From contig NZ_JADOVJ010000001.1 in assembly GCF_015752315.1 (NCBI RefSeq), positions 992,001-1,056,000 on the forward strand: DNA of 64,000 nucleotides. Reading direction: 5' to 3'. Position numbers and translations under genes: made by a program. The notes under the pieces are model-generated. The model did no database searches and was not told the origin of the DNA. It worked only from the letters and a program-made list of their open reading frames with translations. Of this stretch, positions 26,479-34,391 are shown piece after piece. How positions within the stretch are numbered: position 1 is the first letter of the stretch; each line of letters opens with the position of its first letter. Origin of the DNA: Nocardioides luteus. GTDB lineage: Bacteria; Actinomycetota; Actinomycetes; Propionibacteriales; Nocardioidaceae.

Positions 26479-27686
26479 GCACCGACCTCGACGTCCGGGA
26501 CGCCCCGACAGGCCTGAGGCGAGACCTCGGCCGCCACGAGCTGGTCAACGGCTTCATCGGCTTCCTGTTCTCCTGCACCGGCCCGGTCGCGGTGATCCTG
26601 GCCGTCGGCCAGGGCGCCGGCCTCTCCGCCGGTGTCGTCGCCTCCTGGGTGAGCGTGGTCTTCTGCCTCAACGGTGTGCTGACGATCGTCGCCTCGCGCT
26701 GGAGCCGGCAGCCGCTGGTCTACTTCTGGACCATCCCCGGCACCGTGGTCGTCGGCCAGGCGATGGCCGCCGGCACCACGTGGCCGGAGGCGGTCGGCGG
26801 GTTCGTCATGGCCGCGGTCCTGCTGGTCGCGCTGGCCCTGACCCGGCAGGTCGACCGGGTGATGCACCTGCTGCCGATGCCGATCGTGATGGCGATGGTC
26901 GCCGGGGTGTTCCTCCGCTTCGGCACCGACCTGGTCCTCGCGGTCGACCGCGACGTGGCGGTCGCCGGGCCGATGGTGGCCGCCTTCGTCGCGGTCAGCG
27001 CGATCCCACGGCTTGCGCGCTGGCTCCCCGCGGTGCTGGTGGCGCTGGCCGTCGGCGCGGTCGCGGTGAGCCTCGCGGACCGGCCCGCCGTCGAGGTCTC
27101 CGGCCGCTGGGTCGTCGACCCGGTCTGGACGACACCCGTCTTCACCGGGTCCGCGTTCGTCGAGCTCACCATCCCGCTGCTGATCACCGTCCTGGTCGTC
27201 CAGAACGGCCAGGGCATGGCCGTCCTGCGCGCCGCCGGTCACGACCCGCGGATGAACCAGGTGACCGGCTGGTGCGGGGTGACGTCGCTGGTCGCGGCCC
27301 CGTTCGGCGGGGTGTCCACCTGCCTGGCCGGGCCGACCAACGCGCTGGTCACCGCCTCGGGGGAGCGGCGGCGGCACTATGCCGCGGCGGTCTGGTGCGG
27401 CGTACTGGCGATCGGGTTCGGACTGCTCGCCCCGGGCATGGTCCGGGTCATCACCACCATGCCCGAGGCGTACGTCGCCGCGCTCGGCGGCCTCGCCATG
27501 CTCAAGCCGCTCCAGGGTGCCTTCCAGACCGCCTTCAGCGGGCCTCACGTCACCGGCGCGCTGGTCACCTTCCTGGTGACCGTCGCCGACATCACCGTCC
27601 TCAACATCGGCTCAGCCTTCTGGGGGCTGGTGGTCGGTGTCGCGGTCAGCATCCTGCTCGACCGCACCAGCAAGGAGAATCCATGA
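26475..27686 (+). CDS. benE: Benzoate/H+ symporter BenE
   Basis: The protein has 403 residues and about 12 membrane helices. It belongs to the BenE family, with NGFIGFLFSCTGPVAVILAVG near the start and VQNGQGMAVLRAAGHDP and FGGVSTCLAGPTNAL in the middle. It should move benzoate across the membrane, beside the unrelated BenK; two benzoate carriers in one operon also occur in C. glutamicum. The TTG at 26475 overlaps the preceding stop (TTGA) and follows GGAGG by four bases; no better ATG or GTG lies nearby. Confidence 0.9.
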   Translation: MSTDLDVRDAPTGLRRDLGRHELVNGFIGFLFSCTGPVAVILAVGQGAGLSAGVVASWVSVVFCLNGVLTIVASRWSRQPLVYFWTIPGTVVVGQAMAAGTTWPEAVGGFVMAAVLLVALALTRQVDRVMHLLPMPIVMAMVAGVFLRFGTDLVLAVDRDVAVAGPMVAAFVAVSAIPRLARWLPAVLVALAVGAVAVSLADRPAVEVSGRWVVDPVWTTPVFTGSAFVELTIPLLITVLVVQNGQGMAVLRAAGHDPRMNQVTGWCGVTSLVAAPFGGVSTCLAGPTNALVTASGERRRHYAAAVWCGVLAIGFGLLAPGMVRVITTMPEAYVAALGGLAMLKPLQGAFQTAFSGPHVTGALVTFLVTVADITVLNIGSAFWGLVVGVAVSILLDRTSKENP

Positions 27687-28414
27687 CCACGACCGACACC
27701 ACCTACCCCGACGCGACGATGCGCTACGGCGCCACCGCCCGCCAGGTCGCCGACGTCTTCGAGCCGGCGGAGGCGACCGACTCGCTCGTCCTGCTGCTCC
27801 ACGGCGGGATGTGGCGCGACTCCGACCGGATCCGCACCTGGGCGGCCGGCCGGGCGCTGGCCGACGCGGGTCACCTGACCGCCACGGTGGAGTACCGGCA
27901 CGGCCCGGGCCAGTGGCGGCAGGCCTTCGAGGACGTCGAGACGGCGATCGAGTCGATCCAGCTCAGCGGCCGGGAGTGGACGATCCACAACGACGCACCC
28001 CGCCGGATCACCCTGGTCGGACACTCCTCCGGCGGTCAGCTCGCGCTCTGGGCCGCCTCGCGCCCGGGCACCCTGGTCACCGGGGTCGTCGCCCTGGCTC
28101 CTGCCGCGGCGCTGGCCGCGATGAGCGAGGACGGACTCGGCGACGGGGCTGTCGAGGAGTTCCTCGGGGGCACCCCGGCGCAAGCCCCCGAGGCGTACGC
28201 CGCCGCCGACCCGCTCGCCCTCGCTCCTCGGGTCCCGGTACGGGTCCTCCACGGCGCCGCCGACACCCTGATCCCGCTCGCGATCTCCGAGCGCTACGCG
28301 GCAGCACACCCCGGCGTACGTCTCGAGGTGGTCGACGGCGTGGACCACGCCGCCTGGGGCGACCCGGCCTCGCCGGCCTGGCCGCACCTGCTCACCGCGG
28401 TCAGAGAGGGATGA
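27683..28414 (+). CDS. Alpha/beta hydrolase, kynurenine-formamidase-like, at the end of the ben operon
   Basis: The protein has 243 residues. LLLHGGMWRD gives the HGGxW oxyanion motif of arylformamidase and HSL-type esterases; the nucleophile is in GHSSGGQ, the acid in HGAADTLIP and the histidine in VDHAAWGD. The ATG follows AAGGAG and overlaps the benE stop by four bases, so it is co-translated with the ben genes. It may release an aromatic acid from an ester or amide, or open a lactone. The 3' end overlaps the convergent chrA gene by 14 bases. Confidence 0.83.
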   Translation: MTTTDTTYPDATMRYGATARQVADVFEPAEATDSLVLLLHGGMWRDSDRIRTWAAGRALADAGHLTATVEYRHGPGQWRQAFEDVETAIESIQLSGREWTIHNDAPRRITLVGHSSGGQLALWAASRPGTLVTGVVALAPAAALAAMSEDGLGDGAVEEFLGGTPAQAPEAYAAADPLALAPRVPVRVLHGAADTLIPLAISERYAAAHPGVRLEVVDGVDHAAWGDPASPAWPHLLTAVREG

Positions 28415-29765
28415 GGGTCGAGGCCAGCCCGAGCAGCGCGCAGACACCGAGGGTGCGCAGGGTGGACCACTTGCGCCAGAACATGAGCGCGATCGCGACC
28501 GCCGTGATCGCGAACGCGACCGGGTCCCACGAGGACAGCACCGGGAGGTCGAGGTCGACCGGGCCCCACGCGAGCGTGCGGGAGCGGTCGAAGAGGGTGT
28601 GCAGCGCGAAGAACAGCGCGAGGTTGGCGATCACGCCGACCACCGCCGCGGTGATGCCGGTGAGCGCCGCGGTGAGGTGGTGGTTGTTCCGGAGCCGCTC
28701 GACGTAGGGCGCGCCGTGGAAGATGAACAGGAAGCAGGGCACGAAGGTCACCCAGGTCACCAGCAGCGAGGCGATCACGGCGGCGACCCAGGGGTCGAGC
28801 GAGCCGGGGTTGCGGTAGGCGCCCACGAAGGCGACGAACTGGACGACCATGATCAGCGGCCCCGGCGTGGTCTCGGCGAGCGCGAGACCGCGGACCATCT
28901 CGCCGGCCTTCAACCAGCCGAAGACGTTGACGGCCTGGTGGGCGACGTAGGCCAGCACCGCGTACGCGCCGCCGAAGGTGACCACGGCGGCACCCGAGAA
29001 GAACAGGCCCATGTCCACGAACACGCTGTCGCGGCTGAACACGATCGCCGCCAACGCCACCGGAGCGAACCAGAGCACCAGCCCGAGCACGAGGATCTTC
29101 AGGCCGCGGACCTTTGAGGGGGCGTCATGGTGCAGGGCGTCGTCGCTGATCAGCGGCTCCGGACCGTCGTCGCTGCCGCCGTGGCCCTTGCTCCGGGTGA
29201 AGGCGGGGACCCGGGTGCCGACCAGCCAGCCGAGCAGGCCGGCCACGAAGATCACGATCGGGAACGGCACCTTGAAGACGGTCAGCGCGAGGAACGAGGC
29301 GACCGCCATCGCCACCAGGATCGGATGGTGCAGGGCTCGTGTGCCGACGCGCTGCACGGCCTGGACCACGATCGCGATGACCGCGGGGGCGAGACCGGCG
29401 AACAGCCCGGTCACGACCGCGGTCGATCCGGCGCCGACGTACAGCGCCGAGAGGGCGAGCAGGGCGACGACGCCGGGGAGCACGAACAGGATCCCGGCGA
29501 TCAGCCCACCGAGGGTGCCGTTGAGCAGCCAGCCGACGTAGATGGCCAGCTGTTGGGCCTCGGGGCCGGGCAGCAGCATGCAGTAGTTCAGCGCATGCAG
29601 GAACCGCTGCTGGCCGATCCAGCGCTTCTCGTCCACCAGCTTGTGCTGCATGACCGCGATCTGGCCGGCGGGGCCGCCGAACGTCTGCAGGGAGATCGCG
29701 AACCAGGCGCGCGTCGCCTCACGCAACGGGATCACGTCGCGAGCGCGGGTCTTCTCGGAGGTCAT
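28401..29765 (-). CDS. chrA: Chromate transporter, two-domain CHR family
   Basis: The protein has 454 residues. Two homologous CHR halves are visible, each opened by the FGG motif: SLQTFGGPAGQIAVMQHKLVDEKRWI near residue 28 and AAVVTFGGAYAVLAYVAHQAV in the second half. About ten membrane helices. Long-chain CHR proteins extrude chromate in exchange for protons. The ATG at 29765 was chosen because homology begins just after it and residues further upstream look random. No chromate sensor or reductase lies beside it. It is divergent from the ROK regulator. Confidence 0.9.
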   Translation of the reverse strand: MTSEKTRARDVIPLREATRAWFAISLQTFGGPAGQIAVMQHKLVDEKRWIGQQRFLHALNYCMLLPGPEAQQLAIYVGWLLNGTLGGLIAGILFVLPGVVALLALSALYVGAGSTAVVTGLFAGLAPAVIAIVVQAVQRVGTRALHHPILVAMAVASFLALTVFKVPFPIVIFVAGLLGWLVGTRVPAFTRSKGHGGSDDGPEPLISDDALHHDAPSKVRGLKILVLGLVLWFAPVALAAIVFSRDSVFVDMGLFFSGAAVVTFGGAYAVLAYVAHQAVNVFGWLKAGEMVRGLALAETTPGPLIMVVQFVAFVGAYRNPGSLDPWVAAVIASLLVTWVTFVPCFLFIFHGAPYVERLRNNHHLTAALTGITAAVVGVIANLALFFALHTLFDRSRTLAWGPVDLDLPVLSSWDPVAFAITAVAIALMFWRKWSTLRTLGVCALLGLASTLIPL

Positions 29766-29928
29766 GGGGTGTCCGTTTCCGTGAGCGTGGTCCGTCGTGC
29801 GTGGTGTGGACGGCGTCGAACATCGGGGCGGTGAGCTCGACGACATCATCGTCGTTCCCCACCACTCGTCGGGATCGGGGGGTGTGGTCCGCGTTCGCTG
29901 CGACCATTCCGGGGCGATCATCCGTTGA

Positions 29929-29947
29929 TTGTTCGACTAACGAACAA
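29929..29947. promoter_or_regulatory. ROK regulator operator, copy 1
   Basis: TTGTTCG-ACTAA-CGAACAA is a perfect 7-bp inverted repeat with a 5-base centre, 27 bases before the ROK start. A matching site with the same spacing precedes the sugar importer at 31226. The pair defines a likely ROK operator, implying autoregulation. Confidence 0.7.
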
Positions 29948-29962
29948 AAGGCTTCCCGGTGG

Positions 29963-29968
29963 TAGTGT
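29963..29968 (+). promoter_or_regulatory. -10 element of a probably leaderless ROK transcript
   Basis: TAGTGT fits the TANNNT form and ends six bases before the ATG at 29975. No ribosome site is present, so the transcript probably begins at the start codon. Confidence 0.45.
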
Positions 29969-29974
29969 CGCTCC

Positions 29975-31150
29975 ATGACGAGCCAGACGACGGAGGACCT
30001 GCGTCGGCGCAACCTCTCGCGGGTGTTGACCTTGCTTCATGAGGAGGGCGCGAGGTCGCGAGCCGAGTTGACCCGAGAGGTCGGTCTCAGCAGATCGACG
30101 ATGGCCGGGGTGGTCGCCGACCTGGTCGGCCTGGGGCTGGTCACCGAGTCGACACCGGCTCTGACGGGTGGAGCGGGTCGGCCCAGCGGCGTCGTTCGGC
30201 TGGCCGAGGACGTCGTCGCGGTTGCGGTCAACCCGGAGGTCGACGCGGTTCATGTCGGCCTCGTCGGCCTGGGCGGGCGAGTCGTCAAGCACGTCCGCAT
30301 CGAGACCCCGGACACCGAGGTGGCCACCGTCGTGGGGCTCGCGGCGGCGACGGTCCGGGGCATGCTGGCCGGCGACTCGGCGCGGGTGCTGGGCCTTGGG
30401 CTCGCCATCCCTGGTCAGGTGCGTATCGGCGATGGTGTCGTGCGCCAGGCCACTCATCTCGGCTGGAGCGAGGTGCCGATCGTCGACGAGGTCACCAAGG
30501 CCACGGGGCTGCGCTCCTGGGCGGCCAATGCTGCCACGCTCGCGATGCGTGCGGAGAGTCGGTTCGGTGCCGGAAAAGGCGTCGCTGACCTGGTCTATCT
30601 CATCGGCGGGGCAAGCGGTGTCGGCGGTGGGGCGGTGGTGGCGGGACGGCTCCTGACCGGTGCTGCCGGCTACGCCGGCGAGTTCGGGCACACCGTCGTG
30701 CGGCCCGGGGGAGCGCGGTGTCACTGTGGCGCCGCAGGCTGTCTCGAGGCCGAGGTCGACCAGGCCACTCTGCTCGCCGCCGTAGGTCTGGGCGCGGCCG
30801 ACGCCGGACGCCTCGGCCACGAGTTGACCGAGCGGCTGTCCGGGCAGCGGGGCGAGGATCCTGATAGCGCCCTCGCGGACCTGGTCGAGGAACTTGCCGG
30901 CCTGCTCGCGGTCGCGGTGCGCAATGCTGTCAACGTGCTCAACCCGCAGGCCATCGTCCTCTCCGGGTTCCTCGCCGCGTTGCGGGATGCGGCGCCCGTC
31001 GACCTGATCGGCGACGCGGTCGCCTCCATCCGCGAGGGCGTCGAGGTGCGCGACGCGGCGCTCGGGGAGGAGCAGCTGATGATCGGGGCCGCCGAGCTGG
31101 TCTGGGCGGAGCTGCTTGCAGACCCGGCCGGCTTTCTGCTGGGCGGCTGA
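29975..31150 (+). CDS. ROK family transcriptional repressor
   Basis: The protein has 391 residues. Residues 1-70 form a winged helix (NLSRVLTLLHEEGARSRAELTREVGLSRSTMAGVVADLV). The rest is the ROK sugar-kinase-like fold with the zinc motif CHCGAAGC at 249-256 followed by LE. Such proteins (XylR, NagC type) release DNA when a sugar binds. Downstream genes encode a sugar importer and an alpha-xylosidase, so xylose or a xyloside is the likely inducer. Two matching operators, before this gene and before the importer, support this. Confidence 0.9.
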   Translation: MTSQTTEDLRRRNLSRVLTLLHEEGARSRAELTREVGLSRSTMAGVVADLVGLGLVTESTPALTGGAGRPSGVVRLAEDVVAVAVNPEVDAVHVGLVGLGGRVVKHVRIETPDTEVATVVGLAAATVRGMLAGDSARVLGLGLAIPGQVRIGDGVVRQATHLGWSEVPIVDEVTKATGLRSWAANAATLAMRAESRFGAGKGVADLVYLIGGASGVGGGAVVAGRLLTGAAGYAGEFGHTVVRPGGARCHCGAAGCLEAEVDQATLLAAVGLGAADAGRLGHELTERLSGQRGEDPDSALADLVEELAGLLAVAVRNAVNVLNPQAIVLSGFLAALRDAAPVDLIGDAVASIREGVEVRDAALGEEQLMIGAAELVWAELLADPAGFLLGG

Positions 31151-31225
31151 GCGCCGCGTACAAAACCTCCGGGCGCGACGGAGATTTGGCTTTGTTGTGC
31201 CTTGCGTCACACTGAGACCCGCGTT

Positions 31226-31244
31226 ATGTTCTGGTCTCGAACAA
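31226..31244. promoter_or_regulatory. ROK regulator operator, copy 2 (sugar importer promoter)
   Basis: ATGTTCT-GGTCT-CGAACAA shares the right half-site and the 5-base spacing of the operator at 29929-29947 and has a nearly matching left half. It lies 45 bases before the importer start at 31289, where a bound repressor would block transcription of the operon. Confidence 0.65.
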
Positions 31245-31288
31245 ATATCGGCGGTGCGTCGGAGGACCGCCAGACGAGGAGGTACGCC

Positions 31289-32614
31289 ATGCGCAGCACG
31301 AGATGTGCGCTCGGTGCCGTCATGCTCGCCGGAGCGCTGGCCATGAGCGCTTGCGGCGGCTCGAGCACGAGCTCGGACAGTGGTGACGTCGACACGAACG
31401 TCGACGGAAAGGGTCGCACGCTCACGCTGTGGCACTACGAGGACGAGTCCAGTGCCATGGGTGTGGCCTGGGCCGCCGCGATCGAGGAGTTCGAGAAGGA
31501 GACCGGAGCGAAGGTCGAGTTCGAGGCCAAGGCCTTCGAGCAGGTCCGCACCACTGCCAGCCAGGTGCTCAACTCCGACAAGGCGCCGGACCTGATGGAG
31601 TACAACAAGGGCAACGCCACCGCCGGCCTCCTCGCCAGCCAGGGCCTGCTGACCAACCTCGACGGTGCCGTCGAGGCCTACCAGTGGGACGACAAGCTGG
31701 CGCCGAGCCTGCAGACCACCGCGACGTACGACGACAAGGGCGTGATGGGGTCGGGCGGCTACTTCGGCATCCCGAACTATGGCGAGTACGTCGAGTTCTA
31801 CTACAACGAGGATCTCTTCGAGAAGCACGGCGTCAAGGTGCCCACCACCTTCGCAGAGCTCGAGGAGGCGATGGCCGCGTTCGAGGCCAAGGGCATCACT
31901 CCGCTGGCCGAGTCGGCCGCCGAGTACCCGCTCGGCCAGCTCTGGTACCAGCTGGCGATGACGAAGGCCGACCGTGACTGGGTCACCGCCTACCAGACCT
32001 ACACCGAGAAGGTCGACTTCACCGGCCCCGAGATCAGCTACGCGACCCAGACGATCAAGGACTGGGTCGACAAGGGCTACATCTCCAAGAGTGCGACCGG
32101 CCTGAAGGCCGAGGACGCCGGTGTCGACTTCATCAACGGTGAGGCGCCGATGTTCTTCTCCGGCAGCTGGTGGTACGGCCGGATCGTCGAGGAGGCGAAG
32201 TTCAACTGGAGCACCGGGCTGTTCCCCGGGGCCGAGATGTCGCCCGGCTCCTCCGGCAACCTGTGGGTCGTGCCGACCAAGGCCGAGGAGAAGGACCTGG
32301 CCTACAAGTTCATCGACATCACCATGAGCCCGAAGATCCAGAACCTGATGGGCAACAACGGTGGGGTGCCGGTCGCCGCCGACGCCGAGGCGATCACGGA
32401 CGAGAAGAGCAAGGAGCTCATCGCCAACTTCAACACCCTCACCGAGCAGGACGGTCTGGGCTTCTATCCCGACTGGCCGACCCCGACGTTCTACGACGAG
32501 CTCAACGCGGGTCTGCAGGAGGTCGTCAACGGCACCAAGACGCCTGAGGCGGTCGACGAGGAGCTCGGCGGGCTCTATCAGGACGGCGTCGACAGCGTCA
32601 CCGGCGGCTCCTGA
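31289..32614 (+). CDS. ABC sugar transporter, substrate-binding lipoprotein
   Basis: The protein has 441 residues. A lipoprotein signal peptide ends in the lipobox MSAC (C22), followed by a Ser/Gly-rich tether. The mature part is a class I extracellular solute-binding protein (RTLTLWHYEDESSAMGVAWAAAIEEFEKETG; GYFGIPNYGEYVEFYYNEDLFEKHG). It captures a sugar outside the membrane for the two permeases that follow. GAGGAGG precedes the ATG at 31289. Linkage to an alpha-xylosidase suggests a xylose-containing oligosaccharide such as isoprimeverose. Confidence 0.92.
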   Translation: MRSTRCALGAVMLAGALAMSACGGSSTSSDSGDVDTNVDGKGRTLTLWHYEDESSAMGVAWAAAIEEFEKETGAKVEFEAKAFEQVRTTASQVLNSDKAPDLMEYNKGNATAGLLASQGLLTNLDGAVEAYQWDDKLAPSLQTTATYDDKGVMGSGGYFGIPNYGEYVEFYYNEDLFEKHGVKVPTTFAELEEAMAAFEAKGITPLAESAAEYPLGQLWYQLAMTKADRDWVTAYQTYTEKVDFTGPEISYATQTIKDWVDKGYISKSATGLKAEDAGVDFINGEAPMFFSGSWWYGRIVEEAKFNWSTGLFPGAEMSPGSSGNLWVVPTKAEEKDLAYKFIDITMSPKIQNLMGNNGGVPVAADAEAITDEKSKELIANFNTLTEQDGLGFYPDWPTPTFYDELNAGLQEVVNGTKTPEAVDEELGGLYQDGVDSVTGGS

Positions 32615-32618
32615 CCCG

Positions 32619-33524
32619 ATGAACTCCTCGAGGGCCCGCACGGGCTACTGGTGGTATCTCCTGCCGGGGATGCTGCTGGTGACAGCGATCGTGGTCGTCC
32701 CGCTGGCGATGAACATCTACTACAGCTTCACCTTCTACCGCGGCATCCTCCCGCCGCAGTGGATCGGACTGGAGAACTGGCAGCGGCTCTTCTCGGACGC
32801 CAAGTTCTGGACGTCGTTCCGCAACAGCATCGCCATGATCGTGGCGATGGTGGTGGCGCCGACGCTGCTGGGACTGGTCATCGCCTCGGTGCTCTTCGAC
32901 CTCGTCGGGAAGCGGTTCGGCGGCAAGGTGGCGAGCTTCCTGCGGGCCACCTACTACATCCCCCAGATCATCCCGATCGTCGTCGCGGCCATCGTGATCG
33001 GCTGGATCGCGCGCCCCGACGACGGGGCCTTCAACTCGATCCTCGCCACGGTCGGACTCGACCGGGCCCAGCAGAACTGGCTCGGCGATCCGACCTGGGC
33101 GCTGCCGACCATCATGGTGGTGCTGATCTGGGTGCAGATCGGCTATCCGGTGGTCGTCTTCATGGCCGCGCTCGCCCGGGTCGACCCCGAGCTCTACGAG
33201 GCCGCCGAGCTCGACGGCGCCAACTGGTGGCACCGGTTCCGGGCGATCACGGTCGCCGTCATCCGCCCGGAGATCTTCGTGGTGGTCCTGACCTGCACGA
33301 TCGCGGCGCTGAAGGTCTTCGCGCCGGTCTACGCCCTCACCCGGGGTGGGCCGGGCACCTCCACGATCGTGCCGAGCTACTACTCCTACAGCGAGTTCTT
33401 CCAACGTACGCAGGTGGGCTACGGCGCAACGATCTCGACCGCCCTGACCGTGGTGATCGTTGCCGTCTCGATGGTCTTCCTGGTGGCCCAGCGACGCGCC
33501 GAGCAGGCCGAGGAGGTCCGATGA
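32619..33524 (+). CDS. ABC sugar transporter permease (MalF-like)
   Basis: The protein has 301 residues and about six membrane helices. The EAA loop YEAAELDGANWWHRFRAITV is the contact site for the ATPase. The gene starts four bases after the binding-protein stop, and its own stop overlaps the second permease start by four bases. It forms the membrane channel with that partner. No ATPase gene is in the cluster, so a shared MsiK-type ATPase elsewhere is expected. Confidence 0.92.
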   Translation: MNSSRARTGYWWYLLPGMLLVTAIVVVPLAMNIYYSFTFYRGILPPQWIGLENWQRLFSDAKFWTSFRNSIAMIVAMVVAPTLLGLVIASVLFDLVGKRFGGKVASFLRATYYIPQIIPIVVAAIVIGWIARPDDGAFNSILATVGLDRAQQNWLGDPTWALPTIMVVLIWVQIGYPVVVFMAALARVDPELYEAAELDGANWWHRFRAITVAVIRPEIFVVVLTCTIAALKVFAPVYALTRGGPGTSTIVPSYYSYSEFFQRTQVGYGATISTALTVVIVAVSMVFLVAQRRAEQAEEVR

Positions 33525-34378
33525 GTGGCCGGAGGACTGGCCGGAGGACTGGCCGGAGGAACCGGCCGCTGGACTGGGTGCTGCTCGCGCTCGCGGTGCT
33601 CGGCGCGCTGGTCGTGGTGGCTCCGCTGCTGCTGATCGTGCTCAACTCGTTCAAGTCGCCCGACGACTACAACCAGGGTGGCCCGCTGCAGCTCCCGTCG
33701 CACCTCTACTTCGACGGCCTGGCAAGGTTCTGGGAGGCGTCCGACTTCCCGACGAAGCTGTGGAACAGCATCTTCATCTCTTCGATGGTCGCGGTGCTCG
33801 GGGTGCTGGTCTCGCTGTTCAACGCCTATGCCCTCGGCATCGGCCGGGCTCGGGGCAGGTTGCCGCTGCTCGTGGTGTTTCTGCTGGCCAACATGCTGCC
33901 GCAGGAAGCCCTGCTCTATCCGCTCTACACCATGTCGAAGGCGGTCGGTCTCTACGACAGCCAGTGGTCGGTGATCATCATCTTCACCGTCATCCAGAGC
34001 GCGTTCGGCACCTATCTGCTCACCAGCGTCTACAGCGGGTTCCCGCGGGAGCTGCTCGAGGCCGCCGAGATCGACGGCGCCGGCCGCTGGCGCTCGCTGT
34101 GGCAGGTGGTCGTCCCGGTCTCGTGGCAGACGCTGTCGGTACTGCTGATCTTCTTCTTCATCTGGACCTGGAACGAGTTCTTGATCCCGACGACGTTCCT
34201 GGTCAGCAACGACAAGCAGACCGTGCCCCTCGCGGTGGCCGCGCTCCAGGGCGAGAGGCTGATGGACGTCACCACCACCAGTGCCTCGGCGTTGCTCGGC
34301 CTGATCCCCACGCTCGTCTTCTTCCTCATCTTCCAGCGCACGCTCACTCGCGGGGTCACCGCCGGAGCGGTCAAGTGA
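33521..34378 (+). CDS. ABC sugar transporter permease (MalG-like)
   Basis: The protein has 285 residues and about six membrane helices. The EAA loop LEAAEIDGAGRWRSLWQVVVP is present. The first residues are GRRTGRRTGRR, encoded by a 12-bp tandem repeat, giving an unusually arginine-rich cytoplasmic tail. The ATG overlaps the previous stop by four bases. It pairs with the MalF-like permease. Confidence 0.92.
   Translation: MSGRRTGRRTGRRNRPLDWVLLALAVLGALVVVAPLLLIVLNSFKSPDDYNQGGPLQLPSHLYFDGLARFWEASDFPTKLWNSIFISSMVAVLGVLVSLFNAYALGIGRARGRLPLLVVFLLANMLPQEALLYPLYTMSKAVGLYDSQWSVIIIFTVIQSAFGTYLLTSVYSGFPRELLEAAEIDGAGRWRSLWQVVVPVSWQTLSVLLIFFFIWTWNEFLIPTTFLVSNDKQTVPLAVAALQGERLMDVTTTSASALLGLIPTLVFFLIFQRTLTRGVTAGAVK
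33527..33560 (+). repeat. 12-bp tandem repeat at the start of the MalG-like gene
   Basis: ggccggaggact occurs at 33527 and 33539, with a third copy at 33551 broken after ten bases. It encodes the repeated GRRT of the N-terminal tail. Copy-number slippage here would keep the frame. Confidence 0.75.
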
Positions 34379-34391
34379 GAAAGGCTCATCT

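Noticed and set aside
29918..32641. A 907-codon minus-strand frame over the ROK and binding-protein genes
   Set aside because: Antisense to two clear genes, without any domain or start signal.
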